Program-made: the position numbers and the translations under genes
The notes under the pieces: generated by a model
What the model saw: only the letters and a program-made list of their open reading frames with translations
Databases searched by the model: none
Told to the model about the DNA's origin: nothing
Part shown: positions 21,936-30,926 of the stretch, piece after piece
Layout of the letters: each line of letters opens with the position of its first letter
Position numbering within the stretch: position 1 is the stretch's first letter
Source of the DNA: Bacillota bacterium
Lineage (GTDB): Bacteria > Bacillota_I > Bacilli_A > RF39 > UBA660
Length of the DNA stretch: 64,000 bases
NCBI GenBank assembly: GCA_003149915.1
Contig: QAMK01000009.1
Coordinates: 1-64,000, forward strand
Direction of reading: 5' to 3'

Positions 21936-23321
21936 AATTCGTTCGTATGTTGTTCCTTCTCTCGTATCGATTAGGCGAATTCCTTTTTGCAACAATTCAT
22001 CCCTAATCTGATCTGCTAAGGCATAATCTTTATTTTGTTTGGCAACTTTGCGTTTTTCAATTAAATCTAAAATTTCTTGGTCAACTTCAGGAGCCTCTAC
22101 TTCTTCAATTAAGCCAAGAGATAAAACTTTGTCGAAGTCTTCAATTAAGTACAATTTTGAAAAGTCAGAAAGTTCCTCATCTTTTAATACATCATAAATT
22201 AGTGTGATGCAACTAGCAGTATTCAAATCATCACTTAGTGCTGCTTTAAACTTGTCTTGATACTCATCTAATTTTCTTTCTCGCAAATTTGGAGTCCGAT
22301 CTAATGTTTTAATTCTATTTTTTAATTTAAAATATGCGTTTTGAGCACCGTCCAATGCTTCATAAGAAAATACTAATTGACTACGATAATGACTATTTAG
22401 GCAAAAATAACGATAAGATAATGGATCATAACCATTTTCTTTTAATAGGGAAAGGGTTAAAAATTCACCATTCGATTTACTCATCTTACCATTTTTATCA
22501 TTTAAGTGCTCCCCATGAACCCAATAAGAGCACCATTTGTGTCCGAAATATGCTTCACTTTGAGCAATCTCATTAGAGTGATGTGGGAAGATGTTATCGA
22601 CGCCGCCACAATGGATATCTAGATATTCTCCTAAATATTCAGCAGAAATACCAGAACATTCGATATGCCATCCCGGATAGCCAACTCCCCATGGAGAGTC
22701 CCATTTCATAATTTGATTGTTAAACTTAGAACTCGTAAACCACAGACCAAAATCGGCTGGATTTCGTTTGGATTTATCTTCTTCTACAGTGTCTCTCACA
22801 CCAACCAATAAATCGTCCGGATTTTTTCCGGAAAGTTCATAGTAATTTGGACATTTCGATACATCAAAATAAATATTGCCGTTGGAAGAGTATGCATACC
22901 CATCATTTAACATTTTTTGAATCATCTTTTGATAAGTTGCAATGTGATCACTAGCACGTTCAACAATTGCCGGTTTGTCGATATTTAAACTAGCAAAATC
23001 TTTAAAAAATGCTTCTGTATAAAAATCTGCTAACTCTCTTACTGTTTTCTTTTCTTTTTCAGCACTCTTTAACATTTTATCTTCGCCTTCGTCGGCATCA
23101 CTCGTCATATGACCGACATCTGTAATGTTCATTACACGTTCTACGTCGTAACCCAAATAACGTAACGCCTTTTCAAAAATATCTTCAAATATATAAGTGC
23201 GGAGATTTCCAATATGAGCATAGTTGTATACGGTCGGACCACACGTGTACATTTTGATTTTTCCCTCTTCGTGAGGAATAATCTCTTCTACTTTTTTTGT
23301 CAATGTGTTATAAATTTTCAT
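21933..23321 (-). CDS. cysS: Cysteinyl-tRNA synthetase
   Basis: This is a class I synthetase of 462 aa with the HIGH-type motif YNYAHIGNLRTYI, the zinc ligands typical of CysRS (MYTCGPTVYN; WHIECSGIS; GGVDNIFPHHSNE) and the KMSKS loop (GKMSKSNGEF). It starts at 23321 after AAAGGAC. No T-box precedes it in the 111-bp interval to the upstream ClpC-like gene. Confidence 0.97.
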   Translation of the reverse strand: MKIYNTLTKKVEEIIPHEEGKIKMYTCGPTVYNYAHIGNLRTYIFEDIFEKALRYLGYDVERVMNITDVGHMTSDADEGEDKMLKSAEKEKKTVRELADFYTEAFFKDFASLNIDKPAIVERASDHIATYQKMIQKMLNDGYAYSSNGNIYFDVSKCPNYYELSGKNPDDLLVGVRDTVEEDKSKRNPADFGLWFTSSKFNNQIMKWDSPWGVGYPGWHIECSGISAEYLGEYLDIHCGGVDNIFPHHSNEIAQSEAYFGHKWCSYWVHGEHLNDKNGKMSKSNGEFLTLSLLKENGYDPLSYRYFCLNSHYRSQLVFSYEALDGAQNAYFKLKNRIKTLDRTPNLRERKLDEYQDKFKAALSDDLNTASCITLIYDVLKDEELSDFSKLYLIEDFDKVLSLGLIEEVEAPEVDQEILDLIEKRKVAKQNKDYALADQIRDELLQKGIRLIDTREGTTYERI

Positions 23322-23432
23322 AATATCAGTCCTTTTTCTAAAGGTATTATACCATATCGGATATGATTTAGAAATGGATTACCGAACTTTTCATACTTTT
23401 TTGGTTGGAATTTGTGAGACTTAATATCACTT

Positions 23433-25547
23433 TTATGATGGTGACTCTAATAATTGTCGCTTTTTGACTTTTTTCAGTGCTTCTGACAATGTGATTTTTC
23501 CTAATTTTAAATGAGTTTCGATTTCTTTCAATTGCTTTGAATCGATATTTTTATTTGCTTGTCTTATTATTTTCATTTGTTCTTTACTACTCATCGTTTC
23601 AAATGGAATCATAACATCGACTTGATCCAGTAATAGCTGCGAAATTTGTTTCGTCAGTTCTTTATCTGAACTGAATTCGACAAATCCTAAATTCTTTTTT
23701 TGCACAGAAACTGTGAATAAAAATTTCTGTGTCGCATTTAAAACACGACCGCGATTATCGTGAACTTTTTTGCTCTTTAAAATATCCACAAAAGTTGTTA
23801 GTATCTTTTTGGAAGCGAGATGAATGTTCTTGATATAAATTAATCCATACGGGTTGCTCTTTAAGAATGATAGAAATGGAGTCTCTTCTTCACAGCCACT
23901 GTATCCTAATGGTGCACCTAATAATTTGTTGACATCGTGGTCATGTTGATATTCGGACATGTCTACAGTAAAAGCGCGATTAGGATAGGATATCTTTATC
24001 CATTTTTCCGCTAGATAATTCTTCCCGGTTCCCTCTGGACCATAAAATAAGAAAGAGGATGCTTTAGGAATCGCTTCTATTAACTTTGCAATTTGATTCT
24101 CTTTATGAACCGAATCGTTTTCTAATTTTTTCTTCAATGCAGAAGACGACATCGGTTTACTTCGATATTTCTCATCAAAATAGATAGTCACATCTTCAGC
24201 AGTAATAGCATTTTCTGGAGTATCCATTTTTCGTTTTTCTAAATCTTCTCGCAATTTGCATTCTTTGTTACGCCAAAGGAGTGCTTCTCTAAAGTTACCT
24301 TGACAGACATTTTCGTTTTTCTTTTCCGAAACTTTTTGAATCGATTCTGTTAATCCAACTAAAGTTCGTTCAAACAAAAGATGTTTCGAGGTACATATCT
24401 CATCTAATAAGTCGAGAGCTTTATCTGGTTGATGACTGTCGTTATTCAATTGATTGGACAACTCCATAATTTTTGTAATCGTACTTTCTTCTAAACGAAC
24501 GCTATGGTATTCTTCATACTGTTTTGCACTTGAAGTTAAAATATCTCTTAAAACTTCTTCTTTTGGCTCTAAAACATAAATCAACTCAAATCTTCTAGAG
24601 AATGCTTTGTCTTTTGAAATGTAGTGATTAAACTCTTGAATTGTCGTTGCCCCGATCAGTTTAATTTTACCACGAGCCAGAGCAGGTTTTAAAATATTCG
24701 AAGCATCGATAGCACCTTCCGCTCCACCGGCACCAATCAGGGTATGGATTTCATCGATAAATAAAATGATATCTGGATCTTCTTCCACTTCTTTTAATAA
24801 TTGCCCAAATCGTTCTTCGAATTCTCCTCTATACTTTGTACCTGCTACTAAAGTAGAAGTCTCCAGAGAGTAAATCTTTTTATTTTGCAATTCAGTTGGA
24901 ACTCTCTTTTGAGAAATTCTTCTAGCTAATTCTTCTACCAATGCCGTTTTTCCAACACCTGCTTCTCCCAATAAAATCGGATTGGATTTTTTTCTTTTGC
25001 ACAGAGTTTTAATCAAGAGATTTAGTTCGTTTTCGCGACCAATTACAGTATCAAATGTGGGAGCATCTGTAATTAAATTACGGCCGAAAGAATCTAACAT
25101 CAAATGTTTCTTTGGTAATACTTCTTTTTTCGTTGTATCGTGGAACAGCTGTGTAAATGCCGATAAGTCAACGTCCATTGCAGATAAGGTACGTAATCCT
25201 AACCCGTCACCTGCTTCTAACAAACTTTGAAACAATGTTGGCAAAGTAACGGGAGTATGGTTTTCTTTCGACTTTAAGATGGCACTTACTATAACTTGTT
25301 TTAAAAACGGGGTATACAGATTCCAAGTCTTTTTAGAAGATTGTTTTCCAACTAGTTTTCTCAATTTTTGTTTGTAATTATGATATGTGATGCCCATTTG
25401 ATTTAACAACGACGAAATTGTATTTTCATTTTTTAAAATAGCCAGAATTAGATGTTCACTACCAATAAATTCATCTTTTAATGCTTCTTTTTCTTGAACT
25501 GTTTTTAATAAAATTGACTGACATTCTTCATCAAACGATTGATACAT
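23433..25547 (-). CDS. ClpC-like AAA+ protein with degenerate second ATPase domain
   Basis: This 704-aa protein occupies the clpC locus (ClpC is usually ~810 aa). The N-terminal double Clp-N domain covers residues 1-135. D1 is intact: Walker A GEAGVGKT (194-201), Walker B LFIDEIH (263-268) and sensor RRF (318-320). D2 is degraded. Walker A ends in Asn (GPEGTGKN, 503-510). The Walker B aspartate-glutamate is replaced (IYIKNIH near 570-576), and the NRID region reads LLDQVD. An LGF tripeptide (620-622) sits where the ClpP-docking loop is expected. Upstream ctsR, mcsA and mcsB are absent. Ribosome site AAAGGAG. It probably still unfolds substrates through D1, or acts as a paralogue with altered activity. 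Confidence 0.88.
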   Translation of the reverse strand: MYQSFDEECQSILLKTVQEKEALKDEFIGSEHLILAILKNENTISSLLNQMGITYHNYKQKLRKLVGKQSSKKTWNLYTPFLKQVIVSAILKSKENHTPVTLPTLFQSLLEAGDGLGLRTLSAMDVDLSAFTQLFHDTTKKEVLPKKHLMLDSFGRNLITDAPTFDTVIGRENELNLLIKTLCKRKKSNPILLGEAGVGKTALVEELARRISQKRVPTELQNKKIYSLETSTLVAGTKYRGEFEERFGQLLKEVEEDPDIILFIDEIHTLIGAGGAEGAIDASNILKPALARGKIKLIGATTIQEFNHYISKDKAFSRRFELIYVLEPKEEVLRDILTSSAKQYEEYHSVRLEESTITKIMELSNQLNNDSHQPDKALDLLDEICTSKHLLFERTLVGLTESIQKVSEKKNENVCQGNFREALLWRNKECKLREDLEKRKMDTPENAITAEDVTIYFDEKYRSKPMSSSALKKKLENDSVHKENQIAKLIEAIPKASSFLFYGPEGTGKNYLAEKWIKISYPNRAFTVDMSEYQHDHDVNKLLGAPLGYSGCEEETPFLSFLKSNPYGLIYIKNIHLASKKILTTFVDILKSKKVHDNRGRVLNATQKFLFTVSVQKKNLGFVEFSSDKELTKQISQLLLDQVDVMIPFETMSSKEQMKIIRQANKNIDSKQLKEIETHLKLGKITLSEALKKVKKRQLLESPS

Positions 25548-25605
25548 AGTTTTCTCCTTTCTGTTTTCTTTATATATTATGATGAATTTTCTATTTTTTA
25601 CACAA

Positions 25606-25632
25606 AGAAAAAAACAGATGTTTTCATCTGTC
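25606..25632 (-). terminator. Terminator after the YfcC-like transporter gene
   Basis: The minus strand reads CAGATG-AAAA-CATCTG followed by TTTTTTTCTTTG, 46 nt after the transporter stop. Confidence 0.85.
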
Positions 25633-25677
25633 TCTACTGATTTTAACGATAGAAAAAGAAGCTTAGCGCTCCTTCTT

Positions 25678-27078
25678 TTACATTAGTACTAATATTGTGA
25701 AGATAATTAGTAAAATTACTAATAATTCTACAAATAGTTTCCAAATGTGTTTTAACCATTTTCCGTATGGAATCTTTAAATATGCTAATGTACCAATCAA
25801 GATAACACTTGTCGGTGCTACTAACATTGCTAATCCATACATACTTTGGTAGATAACTGCGATAATTCCATATCCTGATGTTGTCAAATCTGTATATAGA
25901 GAAGCAACATAAGGAACAGTTCCTGCAGCAACATACATCGGATCCATATTGAATACACTTGCTAAGAATGTAGCAATTGCCATCGTAAATGAATTTAAGC
26001 CAGATGTAATGCTTAGGATTGCATCGATAATTACCAATTGGAATTGATGATATGTAGCAATAAACAAGCATATGTACAAAATCATCATCAAAGTTGCAGG
26101 TAATGCGAATTTCTTAAATCCATCACACATTGCAGAAATCCATTGGCTGACTTTCAACTTGTAGATGAAAGCAATAACGGCTCCAGCAATGAATAGAAGG
26201 ACTGCGAAATCGAAAATTGACCATTGTCCAAAAGGTAAAACGGCTCCTAAAATCTTACCAAAAATTGGGAATCCAAATACTTCAAAGTCGGCAATTGCAT
26301 CCGTCATATCCGTAAATAATGTAATTCCCCATTCTTCCCAAGGAAGTTGTGCAATTACCATGATGATTAATAGTAAATCAAAAATAACTACTAATGGCCA
26401 GATTGCATGTTTTCCTTTTACTTTTTCAGGGATGTAATCTTCTTTTACTAAATCTACATCATTTTTTGTTTTCTTTGCATATTTCAATACATTGAAAATT
26501 AATAATGCTAGACCAATAATTAAGATGATTACTTTTGGCCAGATTTGTGTTGTCAATTCAGTTCCTAGATAATAGTTTAAATAGTAAACAGATGTGTTAC
26601 CAAATGTTGTACCAATTAAACCAACCATAACTGAACCAACCGTCGTTGCAGCCGCTGTTAGTTTGCCGTATCCCATCGAAAGAATCAATGCAATTAAGAA
26701 TGGGAACACAAACATCAAGCCTACACTTAAACCTGAGAACGACGTGATCGCAGCAAGTATTACCATCGTAGTAGCCAAGAATAGAGATTCACGGCCCTTG
26801 AACTGTTTTACTAAGCGATCTACAAGTTCTCGGTAAGCACCAGTCTTAGAAAGAATCTCATAGAACGCACCGATCATCAATACAAAAACAAAGATGTAAC
26901 CGAAATATGACATTGCTAATGATGGGTAGTTAAATAGTTCGTAGAATCCAACTTGTACTCTTTCTGCTTCTACTAATCCTTGTGTTGAACTATAACTTGC
27001 AGTTGGGAAAATCCAGCTCAATAGAACAAACACTAGGATGGTAATAGCAACTACCTTGATTAAATTATGCTTTTTCAT
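25678..27078 (-). CDS. YfcC/DcuC-type ion-transporter superfamily permease
   Basis: This integral membrane protein has 466 aa and about 11-12 hydrophobic segments. Repeated helix-break features (SFSGLSVGLMFVFPFLIALILSMGYG; TTVGSVMVGLIGTTFGNTSV) resemble the YfcC/arginine-ornithine antiporter-like branch of the ion transporter superfamily. Transport of a carboxylate or basic amino acid is likely, but the substrate is unknown. It starts at 27078 after GGGAGGG and is a single-gene unit between lysS and the ClpC-like gene. Confidence 0.7.
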   Translation of the reverse strand: MKKHNLIKVVAITILVFVLLSWIFPTASYSSTQGLVEAERVQVGFYELFNYPSLAMSYFGYIFVFVLMIGAFYEILSKTGAYRELVDRLVKQFKGRESLFLATTMVILAAITSFSGLSVGLMFVFPFLIALILSMGYGKLTAAATTVGSVMVGLIGTTFGNTSVYYLNYYLGTELTTQIWPKVIILIIGLALLIFNVLKYAKKTKNDVDLVKEDYIPEKVKGKHAIWPLVVIFDLLLIIMVIAQLPWEEWGITLFTDMTDAIADFEVFGFPIFGKILGAVLPFGQWSIFDFAVLLFIAGAVIAFIYKLKVSQWISAMCDGFKKFALPATLMMILYICLFIATYHQFQLVIIDAILSITSGLNSFTMAIATFLASVFNMDPMYVAAGTVPYVASLYTDLTTSGYGIIAVIYQSMYGLAMLVAPTSVILIGTLAYLKIPYGKWLKHIWKLFVELLVILLIIFTILVLM

Positions 27079-27157
27079 TTTAACCCTCCCATATTCATTA
27101 TAGCATTATCAAAATAAAAAACAAACAAAATCAAAAAAGTTTCTTGTGAAAAGTTCG

Positions 27158-27192
27158 TGAAAAAAAAGAAAAGATTTTCTCTTTTCTTATTT
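27158..27192 (-). terminator. Terminator after lysS
   Basis: The minus strand has AAGAAAAG-AGAAAAT-CTTTTCTT then six T; the 5' arm overlaps the lysS stop. Confidence 0.8.
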
Positions 27193-28704
27193 GGTATCTT
27201 CTTTTGATTTTTGCTCTGGACGAACCTTATTTTTCATCGTCGGAAATAATAGTACGTCACGGATAGATTCTTGCTCTGTAAATAGCATACATAGACGGTC
27301 GATTCCAAAACCGATTCCACCAGCTGGTGGCATTCCGTAAGACAATGCATCGATAAAATCATAATCGATATCGTTTGCCTCGTCATTTCCTAGTTCTTTT
27401 TCTTCTAGTTGTTCTTGGAATCTTTCTAACTGATCGATTGGATCGTTCAATTCCGTATAGGCATTGGCGAACTCTTTTCCACCGATAAATAATTCGAAAC
27501 GATCGACGAATCTTGGGTCTTCCGGATTTTTCTTTGTAAGTGGAGAAATTTCTACTGGATGACCATACAAGAAAGTCGGTTGAATTAGTGTTTCTTCCAC
27601 ATATTTTTCAAAGAATAAATTCATGATATGGCCAACTGTGTGTTCATGATTTTGAACTTCAATCTTGTGTTCTTCTGCCAATTTCAATGCTTCTTCTACA
27701 GTCATCTGAGCCTTGAAGTCGATACCTGTTTTTTCCTTAATGGCATCGGCCATACTAACTCTGTTCCACTTAGCACCTAAATCGATGTCGTAATTAGACC
27801 AATGGAACTGCGTGCGATGGTAGACTTTGTTTGCAATCTCTTTGAACATGTTCTCTGCTAAATCCATCATACCTTCTAAATTGGAATATGCCTGATAGGC
27901 TTCCATCATTGTAAACTCTGGGTTGTGTTTTGGATCCATTCCTTCATTTCGGAATGTTCTACCGATTTCGTATACAGATTCCATACCACCGACAAGAAGT
28001 CTCTTTAGTGGTAATTCTAGAGCGATACGTAAATACATATCTTGATCTTCGGCATTGTGATGTGTGATAAATGGTCTAGCAGCAGCACCTGTCAACAAAT
28101 TGTTTAACACTGGTGTTTCTACTTCGATAAAACCACGATTATCCATGAAATTTTGAATACAGCGAATGATTTTTGGTCGCTCATAGGCAACTCGTCTAGA
28201 GTCTTCGTTCATAATTAAATCTACGTAACGACGACGATAACGCTCTTCGATATCCGTTAGTCCGTGAAACTTTTCAGGAAGTGGTTTCAATGCTTTCACT
28301 AAGTGCGTGTATTGTAAACATTTTAGTGTTACTTCGCCAGTTCTCGTTTTCATTACTTTACCGTATACTCCAACGATATCACCAATGTCGGCACTCTTAA
28401 ATAAGTTGTATACTTCTTCACCAACATCGTTAATTGAAATATAGACTTGTAATTTTCCAGTCCGGTCTTGAATTGTAAAGAACGATGCTTTTCCCATTTT
28501 ACGAACAAACATAATACGACCAGCTACTGTATAACAGTCGTTCATCTGTTCAAAATCATCATGTGGAACGTCTTTGTATTTTTCTGTAATATCTTTAGCA
28601 AACGCATCCCGGTCAAACTTTTGACCAAACGGATCGATTCCCATCTCTCTAATTTTTTTTGCTTTCTCTCTTCTAACCAATTCTTGTTCTGTTAACTCTT
28701 GCAT
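27187..28704 (-). CDS. lysS: Lysyl-tRNA synthetase (class II)
   Basis: This 505-aa class II synthetase has an N-terminal OB fold (VAGRIMFVRKMGKASFFTIQD), motif 2 (FRNEGMDPKHNPEFTMMEAY) and motif 3 (GIGFGIDRLCMLFT). It ends the dusB-RDD-lysS run seen in Bacillota. The start lies within the end of the RDD gene (13-base overlap) and uses AAAGGAG. Confidence 0.97.
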   Translation of the reverse strand: MQELTEQELVRREKAKKIREMGIDPFGQKFDRDAFAKDITEKYKDVPHDDFEQMNDCYTVAGRIMFVRKMGKASFFTIQDRTGKLQVYISINDVGEEVYNLFKSADIGDIVGVYGKVMKTRTGEVTLKCLQYTHLVKALKPLPEKFHGLTDIEERYRRRYVDLIMNEDSRRVAYERPKIIRCIQNFMDNRGFIEVETPVLNNLLTGAAARPFITHHNAEDQDMYLRIALELPLKRLLVGGMESVYEIGRTFRNEGMDPKHNPEFTMMEAYQAYSNLEGMMDLAENMFKEIANKVYHRTQFHWSNYDIDLGAKWNRVSMADAIKEKTGIDFKAQMTVEEALKLAEEHKIEVQNHEHTVGHIMNLFFEKYVEETLIQPTFLYGHPVEISPLTKKNPEDPRFVDRFELFIGGKEFANAYTELNDPIDQLERFQEQLEEKELGNDEANDIDYDFIDALSYGMPPAGGIGFGIDRLCMLFTEQESIRDVLLFPTMKNKVRPEQKSKEDTK

Positions 28705-29312
28705 TCTACCAACTCCTTTGCTCCATCCATTACTACTTTTGTATTTGCCGCTAAATCGTGTAATCCGCGGGCATCTTTTCTATATAATACCATGACAAGA
28801 CACGTTATCATAATAATAAATTGTGTAATTACTAAAATAATATTAACATAGCCGTACACCTGTTTATTCATAAATAGAACCATGCCCAAATCAACTAGAT
28901 TTAAAAACAACGTCTGATTGATCATGGCTCTAATCAAGTACTGATTGGTCGTTACTGACTCTTCTTTTTCCATACTGACAACGCGGACTCGCATCAATCG
29001 TTTGCCGATTGTCTGACCGTTCATCTTAGCCTGGAAAACTACGAAATACCCAATTGTTAAAGCGATATAAATAATCATATATGGGACTTCCTGATAAGCA
29101 ATATCATAACTTAAATCGTTTACTTGTGCAACATATTCATTGATTGTAATATCTTGATTCAAGTAACTTCTATAGGACTCTTCCAATTGTTGATTTAACT
29201 TCGTATAATTCGTATACTGTGGAAAAACTCTAAAACACAAACTTGCTACTAAACTAATTAAAATGGCATCGATTAAAAATGCGATTGCTCTTGGCAAAAA
29301 ATATGCTTTCAC
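28692..29312 (-). CDS. RDD family membrane protein
   Basis: This is a protein of about 206 aa with the RDD signature: an Arg and Asp in the first hydrophobic segment (LPRAIAFLIDAILISL) and a later Asp (YRKDARGLHDLAANT). Four hydrophobic segments are visible, and GQTIGKRLMRVRVV is conserved in the family. The start is the GTG at 29312, eight bases after AAAGGAGG; GTGA overlaps the dusB stop. RDD proteins are poorly characterised; ion transport has been proposed for some. Confidence 0.85.
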   Translation of the reverse strand: MKAYFLPRAIAFLIDAILISLVASLCFRVFPQYTNYTKLNQQLEESYRSYLNQDITINEYVAQVNDLSYDIAYQEVPYMIIYIALTIGYFVVFQAKMNGQTIGKRLMRVRVVSMEKEESVTTNQYLIRAMINQTLFLNLVDLGMVLFMNKQVYGYVNIILVITQFIIMITCLVMVLYRKDARGLHDLAANTKVVMDGAKELVECKS

Positions 29313-30298
29313 TCTTGTTCCTCCTTTAACCAATCCTGATATTCATTTAATACTTGAATTATATCACTGATATGGTCTAGAGAAAAGATTTTATTTTTGA
29401 CATCGTTTGCTTTTGGCAATCCTTTTAAGTACCAACTAATATGGGTTCTAATTTCTAAACATGCGATATGTTCGTTTTTTAATTCTTTCAATAAATTTAA
29501 ATGGTACAAGCACATATCGATTCGGTCTTTTGGAGATGGTTTCGGTAATACTTCCCCTGTTTCCAAATACGTTACGCATTCTTTAATTAGCCAAGGATTT
29601 CCTAATACTCCCCGTCCAATCATAACGGCATCGCAACCAGTTTCTTCTAGCATTCGTTTGGCATCGTAACAACTTTTTATATCGCCATTTCCGATTACTG
29701 GAATGGAAACTGCTTCTTTTACAGATTTGATGATACTCCAATCTGCTTTACCGGTATAGCCCTGGCTTCTCGTTCTAGGATGAACACAGATTGCTTGAGC
29801 ACCTGCTTCTTCACATATTTTAGCTACTTCCACGGCATTGATGTGTTCATGATCCCAACCAGAACGAATTTTTACCGTAACGGGAATTGGAAGTGATGAA
29901 ACAACTGCCGATACAATCTCTTTAATCTTTTGGGGATTCTTTAGTAACGCTGCTCCGGCTTGACTTTTTACGGCAACTTTGGGAACGGGACAGCCCATAT
30001 TGATATCGATAATATCTGGGTGTTGATGTTCGTAAATGTATTTTGCGGCCATGACAAACGACTCTACATCAGATCCAAATATCTGTTGTGTAATTGGTCT
30101 TTCTTCGTCTTCCATATATAACATGTCAATTGTTTTTTTACTGTTATAGAAAATTGCTTTATCACTTACCATTTCGGCATAGATTAATCCGGCACCCATC
30201 TGTTTGATAATTTTACGAAAACTAGAGTTACAAATTCCTGCCATCGGGGCCAGTACAATTTGATTTTTGATTTTTACGTTTCCAATTGTCCATTCCAT
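29309..30298 (-). CDS. dusB: tRNA-dihydrouridine synthase
   Basis: This 329-aa FMN-dependent TIM-barrel enzyme shows LAPMAGICNSSFR, INMGCPVPKV with the catalytic cysteine, SGWDHEHINAVEV, HPRTRSQGYTGKADW and NGDI (phosphate binding). It reduces uridines in the tRNA D-loop. The order dusB-(RDD)-lysS parallels yacF-lysS of Bacillus subtilis. Confidence 0.95.
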   Translation of the reverse strand: MEWTIGNVKIKNQIVLAPMAGICNSSFRKIIKQMGAGLIYAEMVSDKAIFYNSKKTIDMLYMEDEERPITQQIFGSDVESFVMAAKYIYEHQHPDIIDINMGCPVPKVAVKSQAGAALLKNPQKIKEIVSAVVSSLPIPVTVKIRSGWDHEHINAVEVAKICEEAGAQAICVHPRTRSQGYTGKADWSIIKSVKEAVSIPVIGNGDIKSCYDAKRMLEETGCDAVMIGRGVLGNPWLIKECVTYLETGEVLPKPSPKDRIDMCLYHLNLLKELKNEHIACLEIRTHISWYLKGLPKANDVKNKIFSLDHISDIIQVLNEYQDWLKEEQE

Positions 30299-30410
30299 CT
30301 TTATACCCTGCTCCTAACTTTTTCGATATCACTCATGATACTGTTTGTGTTTCTAGTCATTATGATTGCTTATTTATTATACCGTAAATTTAGGAAAAAG
30401 AAAAACGGAT

Positions 30411-30845
30411 TTATCTTTTTTTCAAAGACATGATACGATCTTTTTCGGCTTGTTCACGTCTTGCGGCTTCAACAGTTGGTGCAATGAATCTTTGACATCC
30501 CGTTACGACAAAAGTATCCGGTACCATTGCTGAAACTTTTTCACGATCAGGAACCTTTTGTGCATCATCATATTTGCCTGTATCAAACAAATCCATTTGT
30601 TCCTCTGGAGATAAACGATATGTTAATTCTCCTTCAATAAACTTTTGGCTTCCTTCTGTAATCCAGCCATAGTATTCAATCGGTTGCCATTGTCTACTCA
30701 TTTTAGGACACTGACTATAAGGACGTAAACAGTCTCCACAAAGATGATTTTTCTCTTTAATAATTTCTGCTGCTTTCTTTCCTAAATAAAGTTTTCCATT
30801 TTTTAAAGAAACAATTAATTCATCTGCTTTTTTTGATCCAGCCAT
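30411..30845 (-). CDS. Hypothetical Cys-rich protein, probable zinc binder
   Basis: This soluble protein has 144 aa. A cluster near residues 36-47 (CGDCLRPYSQCPK) provides three cysteines in a treble-clef-like spacing; one more Cys occurs near residue 117. There is no signal peptide or membrane segment. It lies between ftsH and dusB, where Bacillus subtilis has hslO/coaX, but it resembles neither. The start follows AGAGGTG. I do not recognise the family. Confidence 0.75.
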   Translation of the reverse strand: MAGSKKADELIVSLKNGKLYLGKKAAEIIKEKNHLCGDCLRPYSQCPKMSRQWQPIEYYGWITEGSQKFIEGELTYRLSPEEQMDLFDTGKYDDAQKVPDREKVSAMVPDTFVVTGCQRFIAPTVEAARREQAEKDRIMSLKKR

Positions 30846-30902
30846 ATTTTCACCTCTTTACTCGAGTGCTTATTTTATCATTGTTTTTTCTAAAAGTAAA
30901 CA

Positions 30903-30926
30903 AAAAAAGGAGTTTTATTCTCCTTT
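30903..30926 (-). terminator. Terminator at the end of ftsH
   Basis: The minus strand has AAAGGAG-AATAAAA-CTCCTTT followed by TTTTG; the 5' arm contains the ftsH stop region. Confidence 0.8.

Noticed and set aside
23322..23432. T-box before cysS
   Set aside because: The 111-bp interval has no AGGGTGGNACCGCG-like core and is too short.
25643..26071. 142-aa minus-strand frame
   Set aside because: It is a shifted frame of the YfcC-like transporter, rich in Cys and Tyr with no start signals.
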